DNA from: Elysia marginata
Taxonomy: Eukaryota > Mollusca > Gastropoda > Plakobranchidae
Length of the DNA: 34,711 nt
Assembly (NCBI GenBank): GCA_019649035.1
Contig: BMAT01013704.1
Location: 1 to 34,711 of the forward strand
Direction: 5' to 3'
Shown: positions 28,681 to 34,711 of the stretch, piece after piece
How positions within the stretch are numbered: position 1 is the first letter of the stretch
How the letters are laid out: the number at the start of each line of letters is the position of its first letter
Made by a program: the position numbers and the translations under genes
The notes under the pieces: generated by a model
Seen by the model: only the letters and a program-made list of their open reading frames with translations
Database searches by the model: none
What the model was told of the DNA's origin: nothing

Positions 28681-31120
28681 CTTTCCTTGCATCCTGCGCC
28701 CTGTTCTTTCCTTTGTTATCAGAGTCTGTTTCACCCTGTGGAGAAGAACTTCCAGCATCTCCAGACCGCCGTGTCTTAGGATTTTCCTCTGGATCAATTG
28801 CATTCGTTGCCTCATTTGAGCAGCGTGATTTTACCAAATGATCAGCTATAGCTTGAACTATTCTTAACTGATTTCCTCTCTCAGCGAGAGCTAACGCCGT
28901 GCGTCCTTCTTTGTTTGTCAAAGATGTATTAGCATTATAGTCAAGCAAAGTGTTTACAATATGCAAATGACCTTCAATACTTGCAATCATAAGAGCTGTG
29001 TAATCGTCTGTACTTGAACTATCTAAATCAGCTCCATTGTTAATCAAGGTTTCTACGGCACCAAGTGTACCTGCCACACATGCTACCATCAAAGCTGTAT
29101 GGCCAGTGGTAGTAGCGTAGCTAATGATCGTTTTATCATGTCTTAAGAGAGCCTTAGCAACAAAAGCATGTCCGTTGCAACAGGCCAACATCAGAGCTGT
29201 CACGCCGCCTGAAAAAGTGGCACAGATCCTTGCGCCACATTGGATTAAAGCCTCTACTACACCAACATGCCCGTTTTGACTCCCTAGATGGAGAGGTGTC
29301 GCACCGATTTTGTTAGCCTTGTTAATATCAGCTCTATGTTGAACCAGAAACTCTACTACAACAACATGCCCATTCTGACTCCCTATATGGAGAGGTGTCG
29401 TACCGTTTTTGTTGGCTTTGTCAACATCAGCTCCAAGTTGAACCAGAAGCTCTACTACACCAACATGGCCATTCTGACTCCCTATAAGAAGAGGTGTCCA
29501 ACCGCCTTCCTCGACCTTGTTAACATCAGCTCCATGTTGAACCAGAAGTTCTACTATACCAACATGCCCGTTCTGACTACCTATATGGAGAGATGTCCAA
29601 CCGTCTTTCTTAGCCTTGTTAACATCAGCTCTATGTTCAAGCAGAAGCTCTACTACACAAACATGCCCGTTCATACTCCCTATATAGAGAGGTGTCGACC
29701 CATCTTCTCCAGCCTTGTTAACATCAGCCCTGTGTTGAACCAGAAGCTCTACAACACCAACATGCCCGTTATGACTCCCTATATGGAGAGGTGTCACACC
29801 GTTTTTGTTAGCCTTGTTAACATCAGCTCCATGTTGAACCAGAAGCTCTATTATACGAACAAACCCATTTTGACTTCCTATATGGAGAGGCGTCCAACCA
29901 TCTTCCTCAGCCTTGTTAACATCAGCTCCATGTTGAACCAAAAGCTCTACAACACCAACATACCCGTTGTGACTCCCTATATAGAGAGGTGTCGCATCGT
30001 TTTTGTTAGCCTTGTTAACATCAGCTCCATGTTGAACCAGAAGCTTTACTACACCAACATGCCCGTTCTGACTCCCTATATAGAGAGGTGTCCAACCGTC
30101 TTTTTCAGCCTTGTTAACATCAGTCCCATGTTGAACCAAAAGCTCTACAACACTAACATGCCCGTTGTGACTCCCTATATGGAGAGGTGTCACACCGTTT
30201 TTGTTAGCCTTGTTAACATCAGCTCCATGTTGAACCAGAAGTTCTACTATACGAACAAACCCATTTTGACTCCCTATATGGAGAGGTGTCGAACCATCTT
30301 CCTCAGCCTTGTTAATATCAGCTCCATGTTGAACCAGAAGCTCTACTACACCAACATGCCCGTTCAGACTCCCTATATAGAGAGGTGTCGCACCGATTTT
30401 GCTAGCCTTGTTAACATCAGCTCCATGTTCAACCAGAAGCTCTACTACACCAACATGTCCGTTCTGACTCCCTATATGGAGAGGTGTCCAACCATCTTCC
30501 TCAGCCTTGTTAACATCAGCACCCTGTTGAACCAGACGCTTTACTACACCAACATGCCCGTTCTGACTCCCTATATGGAGAGGTGTCAAACCGTCTTTCA
30601 CAGGATTGTTAACATCGGCTCCATGTTGAACCAGAAGCTCTACTACACCAACATGTCCGTTCTGACTCCCTATATGGATAGGTGTCCAACCATCTTCCTC
30701 AGCCTTGTTAATATCAGCTCCATGTTGAACCAGAAGCTCTATTACACCAACATGCCCGTTCTGACTCCCTGTAAAAAGAGGTGTCGCACCGTCTTTTTTT
30801 GCCTTGTTGACATCAGCTCCATGTTGAAGCAGAAGCTGTACTACACCAACATGCCCATTTCGACTTCCTAAAATAAGAGGAGTCATGCCGTAATTATCCT
30901 CATCGTCTAAGTTAGCATTTTTCGTCAGTAAGACTTTTGCTATATGTAGATGACCATGGCTTGAAGCTATCATAATAAGTGTCTTTCCATCACCGTCTCT
31001 AGTATCAGGACTGATTCCGTGATCTAACAGAGTCCGTAAAGTTTCCTTGTCTCCTCGCTTACAGGCAGATATTAGAGCTTGGGCAGTATTCTCCTGGTGT
31101 GATGTCAGTTCCTGATCCAT
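28681..31120 (-). CDS. ankyrin-repeat protein, long exon 1 (about 23 ankyrin repeats)
   Basis: Open from ATG at 31120. About 23 ankyrin repeats of 33 residues span residues 12-771. Repeats 1-2 and 20-23 are individually distinct. Repeats 3-19 (residues 78-638, DNA about 30889-29207) are nearly identical copies of G(W/V/A/S)TPLHIGSQNGHVGVVELL followed by VQHGADVNKA. Ankyrin repeats form stacked helix-turn-helix modules for protein binding, and the role here is unknown. Repeats 8-11 resemble 12-15, showing duplication in blocks of four. After residue 771 comes a polar, Ser/Gly-rich linker. I place the exon end at 28681 (aaag|gtaatt) because three further exons then join in phase, giving 941 residues in place of 815. 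There is no signal peptide or membrane segment, so it is probably intracellular. A possible 5' UTR acceptor (attctgtag) lies just upstream of the ATG. Confidence 0.93.
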
Positions 31121-31995
31121 GCTTGATCACTGAGCTCTACAGAATAAACATCTAATGAAATAATTACAAGAAGTAGTAGACACTTAGCCACATATATTTT
31201 AAGTAAGCATAAGCAGTATTGATAATATAATATCTGAGCACAGTCAAGCAGTAAGAAATATTGTAAGAAAAAATGAGTAGTAAAGATGGACCATCACAAA
31301 CTTAGAATCACCAACAGACGACAGACGATACGAAAGCCAGAACAAAACAGCTCAAGACAGAACATCAACAGTGTGGGATTCGAACCCGTACCATTTATAG
31401 GCATCCACCGCCTTGCCAGATTAGAAACTAGGTGAACAGACCATTAAGCTATCCGCTTCCACTAAAAAAGAAGTTTCAGACATAGAACCTTTCGCATAGA
31501 TCTCTGACTGACTAGAGCAATATACTTAAAAAGGAAACTCCTAATTATATTTCTATCACAAGACGGATATGTCCTGGACAAGTTGTCAACCAATAATTTT
31601 CTCATTATGAGAATTTAAAATTTTCTTAAAATTCCGAAAAGTTTACAGTTGGCGAAAGAACAAAACAGAGATAGATAGATATATAAAATCATTGTCAGAA
31701 AAAGAGTGGTTAAAAGGGAGGGGGAGTGTAACCTCAGAATGGAAGTAAGTAGATTATTAGAGGACACTAGAAAGTAAATAAAATTAAAGAACATAGTTTG
31801 GATTTTCATTCATACGCGGATGGCAGCTGTTTGTATAAATCAGTAAAGCCTGAAGAATTCAATGCCTGCTGAATTTCCACTCACAACAGAGCCTATGAAA
31901 TTCGAACACTGAACATTTCCAGCAATTTGAAATTCCCTGAAGTAAAGACTGAAATCATGTTCTTAAGCAAACAATATAAAATGAAACCAAGCACA
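31121..31995. other. upstream flank of the ankyrin gene
   Basis: Presumed 5' UTR and promoter side. Apart from the tRNA-like SINE head at 31371-31462 I see no gene. No convincing TATA box could be fixed because the transcription start is unknown. Confidence 0.5.
31371..31462 (-). repeat. tRNA-like sequence, probably a SINE head
   Basis: On the minus strand it has an acceptor-arm-like start (tggaagcggatagcttaatg), a long variable region and a perfect box B (gggttcgaatccca). The length suggests a class II (Ser/Leu-type) tRNA ancestor. The anticodon arm does not fold into a standard loop, and about 60 bp of non-tRNA sequence follows, so a SINE relic is more likely than a working tRNA gene. It shares 'ggcaaggcggtgg' with the SINE at 15150-15510. 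Confidence 0.55.
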
Positions 31996-32268
31996 TCAAC
32001 GTTTTGTAGATTTTTGGGGCTGAAAATTTTTGAAATTGGAGTAAAGTGAGGAGGCCAGTGCTTTATGAACTTCAACTTTATGGTAGACCATCGGGTTTCT
32101 AAAAGAGGAGCATTTTTTATTTTTAGACTGAGAACGGGACATGACATGCTCAAGAAACAAATGGTATGCAAACCTAACGCTGTCGACACCTCTACCTTGT
32201 ATGGACAAGCGCCCCAATCGTTCTAACATATCCTCTCTTCTAAAACAAGTCACCCGTCCGAAATGCAC
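31996..32268 (-). other. coding-like frame of unknown nature
   Basis: An uninterrupted 90-codon frame reads EDMLERLGRLSIQGRGVDSV, then RFAYHLFLEHVMSRSQSKNK. The CpG content is higher than in the flanks and the residue mix is protein-like. No splice borders or known family could be fixed. It may be a relic of a gene or retroelement. It abuts the 39-bp minisatellite. Confidence 0.25.
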
Positions 32269-32280
32269 CGTGAACCGTAC

Positions 32281-32937
32281 GCATCATGTAAAAAATGATA
32301 GCCAGTGCTTAGATCGCAAACGCTATAAAGGAGACAAGAGCCAGCGCTCACATCGCAAACACCATGTGGAAGACTACAGCGAGCGCTTATGTCACAAAAA
32401 TCATGTAAGAGACTGGTGATAATCCTTGGATCGCAAAGACTATGAAGAAGACTGGAGCTAATGCTCAGATCGCATACATGCACCGTGTAGGAGACTGGAG
32501 CCAATGCTAAGATCCCTCACACCATGTAGGGGACTGGAGTCAATGCTAAGATCCCTCACACCATGTAGGAGACTGGAGCCAATGCTCAGATCACAAACAC
32601 CATGTAGGAGACTGGAGCCAATGCTAAGATCACTAACACCATGTAAGAGACTGGAGCTAATCCTCGGATCGCAAACACTATGTAGGAGAATGGAGCTTAT
32701 GCTCAGATCGCATACATGCACTTTGTAGGAGACTGGAGCCAATGCTCAGATCGCATATATGCACCATGAAGGAGACTGGATTTTTGTAATCCTCAAATCG
32801 CAAACACCACATAGGAGACTGGAGCTAATGCTCATATCGCATACATGCACCATGTAGGAGACTGGAGCCAAAGCTAAGATCATTAACACCATGTAGGAGA
32901 CTTTAGCTAATGCTCAAATCGGAAACAAAATTCAAGT
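32281..32937. repeat. 39-bp minisatellite (16 copies, some 43 bp)
   Basis: Unit: cgcaaacaccatgtaggaga followed by ctggagccaatgctcagat. Sixteen copies run head to tail. Several are 43 bp by insertion of a 'catg' after cgcata, and one is longer. Because 39 is a multiple of three, frames stay open through the 39-bp stretches on both strands, as 13-residue repeats (for example SLLHGVCDLSIGS on the minus strand). The 43-bp units shift the frame, which argues against coding. Confidence 0.92.
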
Positions 32938-33700
32938 TTGCAGAACTGGTTCCAACCATAGATTGATTGCCTTGAAGAGCAAGTTGATATGAAAAAGTGA
33001 GGAAACTCAGTTGGCCCCGAAGCTGCCGACCACCTTGCCACTTATAGAAAAATAGCTTATTCCAAGTCGAAACTACGTTTCTTCAAAAAGGAGTGTCATA
33101 GTAAAGATCCTTGCTTAGCCTCTCTAAGCGACTCACTTACTTGAACGCGAAGATCCATATCGCACCAAAGGCAGCCATTTGAATCCGGAATCGCACCAAC
33201 ACTCAGCCATGAACAACAAAGACAGAGAGCAAACGATAATTTTTAACTCTCTTCCTTCCTCCTCTATAATTAAATTTCGATCACCAGTGATCAATGACGT
33301 TATCAGTCAATAAATCATGAGAATGAGATTTTTAAATTTAAAAGAAATTTGATTTGGATGAAGGTGAAGTGTTTTTTATTCGTTCATAATGATATTTTTT
33401 TCATTATCCGATTTTATGGTGTGAAACGTCTATTTTTAGTAACAGGAGTAGGTCAGACTATTTAATATGGTGTGATATCATAACGAAAAAAAAACATTTC
33501 ACATCAAAGCCCATTTATTTGCCACCAAAACGGTATATGACACTAAGGACTCTCAACAGTTGCACTTGCTAAAAGCTGCTATACAAAAAGTAGACTCTCA
33601 GATTTATATTCGACTCCTAAAATAGTAGGGAAGGAAGAGAGTTGATGTGTGCATCACATGAATTCTAGATCTAGACACCAGAAGAAGCAGAAGAAAAGGG
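32938..33700. other. non-coding spacer with a short coding-like stretch
   Basis: On the plus strand 33000-33143 reads GNSVGPEAADHLATYRKIAY, then SKSKLRFFKKECHSKDP, before a stop. An in-frame TGA sits just before it (32998-33000), preceded by a further IDCLEEQVDMKK. This might be a pseudogene fragment. Nothing else is seen. Confidence 0.35.
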
Positions 33701-33703
33701 AGA

Positions 33704-33751
33704 AGCAGTAGTAGTAGTAGTAGTAGCAGTCGCAGTAGGACTGGTAGTAAC

Positions 33752-33825
<74 letters not shown>

Positions 33826-33842
33826 CAGTCGCAGTAGGACTG

Positions 33843-33933
<91 letters not shown>
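33704..33933. repeat. (TAG)n microsatellite with a duplicated variant block
   Basis: A nearly pure TAG array, with 'tagcagtcgcagtaggactg' present twice (about 33724 and 33823), so a unit of about 100 bp was duplicated inside the array. The array resumes at 34188-34230 after the SINE insertion. Confidence 0.95.
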
Positions 33934-33934
<1 letters not shown>

Positions 33935-34185
33935 TTGATTGATTGAAGGGTATTTTTACAAGCCCAATTCCACTTCAAAGGTGCTCTCAGGGCTTGGGTC
34001 CCAATGACAATTTACGGGCTGCCACCCAAAGACTAGCGGGGATACCATGACTTAGCCTCAGCCGGTAACATTATACTGACACTGACTCAACCAGTATGGG
34101 CCCGGACTGTGCTCGGCTGTGTTTCGAACCCCCGACCTCTTGGCCACGGAGCGAAGCCACTACCAACTGAGCTATCTAGGCCCCC

Positions 34186-34186
<1 letters not shown>
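33934..34186 (-). mobile_element. tRNA-derived SINE inserted into the TAG microsatellite
   Basis: On the minus strand the head is a good tRNA-like sequence, ggcctagatagctcagttgg (box A, about 34181-34160) and gtcgggggttcgaaacacag (box B, about 34133-34114). The body is of unrecognised origin and the tail ends in caatcaatcaaa at 33934. TAG repeats lie directly on both sides, so the element landed inside the microsatellite. About 250 bp, apparently full length. It belongs to a different family from the SINE at 18965. Confidence 0.85.

Positions 34187-34187
<1 letters not shown>

Positions 34188-34230
<43 letters not shown>
34188..34230. repeat. (TAG)n microsatellite, right part
   Basis: Continuation of the 33704-33933 array, interrupted by the SINE. 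Confidence 0.95.
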
Positions 34231-34233
<3 letters not shown>

Positions 34234-34267
34234 CAGTGATAGTAAATTAATTTTTTTCCAAGGAAGG

Positions 34268-34324
34268 TATATATTTCAGCTCTAAAAGTACAGCCGAAAC
34301 GAGTCAACTCTCGGCTTTACGCCT
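34268..34324 (-). other. hairpin resembling the Penelope-like-element ribozyme region
   Basis: The minus strand reads TTTGACGAAGGCGTAAAGCC, then GAGAGTTGACTCGTTTCGGC. The segment TGACGA + GGC-GTAAA-GCC + GAGA resembles the CUGANGA-stem II-GAAA core of hammerhead ribozymes that mark the ends of Penelope-like elements. GAGTTGACTC forms a possible third stem. Two core positions deviate (UUGACGA and GAGA), so it would be inactive if related. No GIY-YIG or RT sequence is nearby. Confidence 0.35.
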
Positions 34325-34711
34325 TCGTCAAACAAAAAAAAAATCGTGTAAAACACTTACATATAAATGCACGGGACTAACAATAAAAGAAAAGCCATCA
34401 TATTTTTTGAAACAATTTAAAATATGTATGATGAGAACATTCTGGGGAGAAGGGGCTTGAGAAAACACGGAAATAGTAATGTAATTACATATTGAAAGAA
34501 ATTAAAAAAAAAAAATCCATTAAAAACAAGAATAAAATTATCGTTTTGTAGCAATCTTTTTTCAGGCCCTAGCTCCTGTTTCCACTATTATACAACCTAG
34601 ATCTAGCTGCAGAAAAGATGAATGAGTGGTACACACTCTGGGCGGTCATAGTATTGTGCTAAATTTTAAACTCGAGGTAGAAAAGAGTTTTGCTGGGCCG
34701 CGTGGTCGATA
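34325..34711. other. right edge, non-coding
   Basis: AT-rich sequence with poly-A runs. The last 20 bases (gctgggccgcgtggtcgat) look like the start of another plus-strand tRNA-type SINE cut by the window edge. This is only a hint. Confidence 0.3.

Noticed and set aside
29288-30871. Long plus-strand open frame of 527 codons made of 33-residue repeats, antisense to the ankyrin exon
   Set aside because: It is the complement of the 99-bp ankyrin repeats. When one unit happens to lack stops in an antisense frame, all copies do. It has no independent start context or domain.
32458-32742. Minus- and plus-strand frames of 13-residue repeats over the minisatellite
   Set aside because: Both are products of a 39-bp period. 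Interspersed 43-bp units break the frames, and no flanking exon is seen.
33604-33978. Minus-strand poly-leucine open frame
   Set aside because: It is a translation of the TAG/CTA microsatellite and carries no gene signal.

Overview
The window is a stretch of animal nuclear DNA, most likely from a gastropod mollusc. It is AT-rich and mostly non-coding. It has GT-AG introns several kilobases long, tRNA-derived SINEs, a decayed LINE and several minisatellites. It also has short runs of the AGATCT/CTAGAT microsatellite that I associate with heterobranch gastropod genomes. Nothing looks bacterial: there are no operons or Shine-Dalgarno sites. The species assignment is inference.

Three transcription units can be supported by exon structure, although most of their exons are far too short to appear as long open frames. 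(1) On the minus strand, from 14.9 kb down past the left edge, lies the 5' part of a TTD14-like gene (TRPL translocation defect 14, a P-loop GTP-binding protein). Four coding exons at 14914-14587, 10333-10266, 9649-9612 and 2924-2887 join with matching phases. They give a Walker A region ([13 protein letters not shown]), then FFENLGWKV, then SGGVRFPELTPEE. The rest should lie beyond position 1. (2) Inside its first intron, on the plus strand, two or three exons at 11.0-11.9 kb join in phase and end in a hydrophobic C-terminal segment and a stop. I do not recognise this protein. (3) On the minus strand from 31120 to 25501 is an ankyrin-repeat gene. A 2.44 kb exon encodes about 23 ankyrin repeats, 17 of them nearly identical, and three more exons continue the frame to a predicted 941 residues.

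The rest is dominated by mobile and repeated DNA. A MITE family has three copies (2349, 9084, 23155) with terminal inverted repeats and probable 4-bp target duplications. A 1.1 kb segment (12308-13446) has perfect 16-bp terminal inverted repeats and three inward-facing motif copies on each side, and is probably a non-autonomous DNA transposon. A frameshifted LINE remnant sits at 15598-16760. tRNA-derived SINEs or their fragments lie at 488-586, 15150-15510, 18965-19275, 31371-31462 and 33934-34186. A candidate solo LTR is at 7081-7541. Tandem arrays have 73-bp, 26-bp, about 63-bp and 39-bp units, and there are GA and TAG microsatellites. Near 34.3 kb is a hairpin resembling the ribozyme-bearing ends of Penelope-like elements.

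The layout suggests a long multi-intron housekeeping-type gene on the left with a possible nested gene. A TE-rich spacer follows from about 15 to 25 kb, then a rapidly evolving ankyrin gene, then a minisatellite-rich upstream flank. All exon joins are read from splice-site consensus and phase only. No transcript evidence was available.
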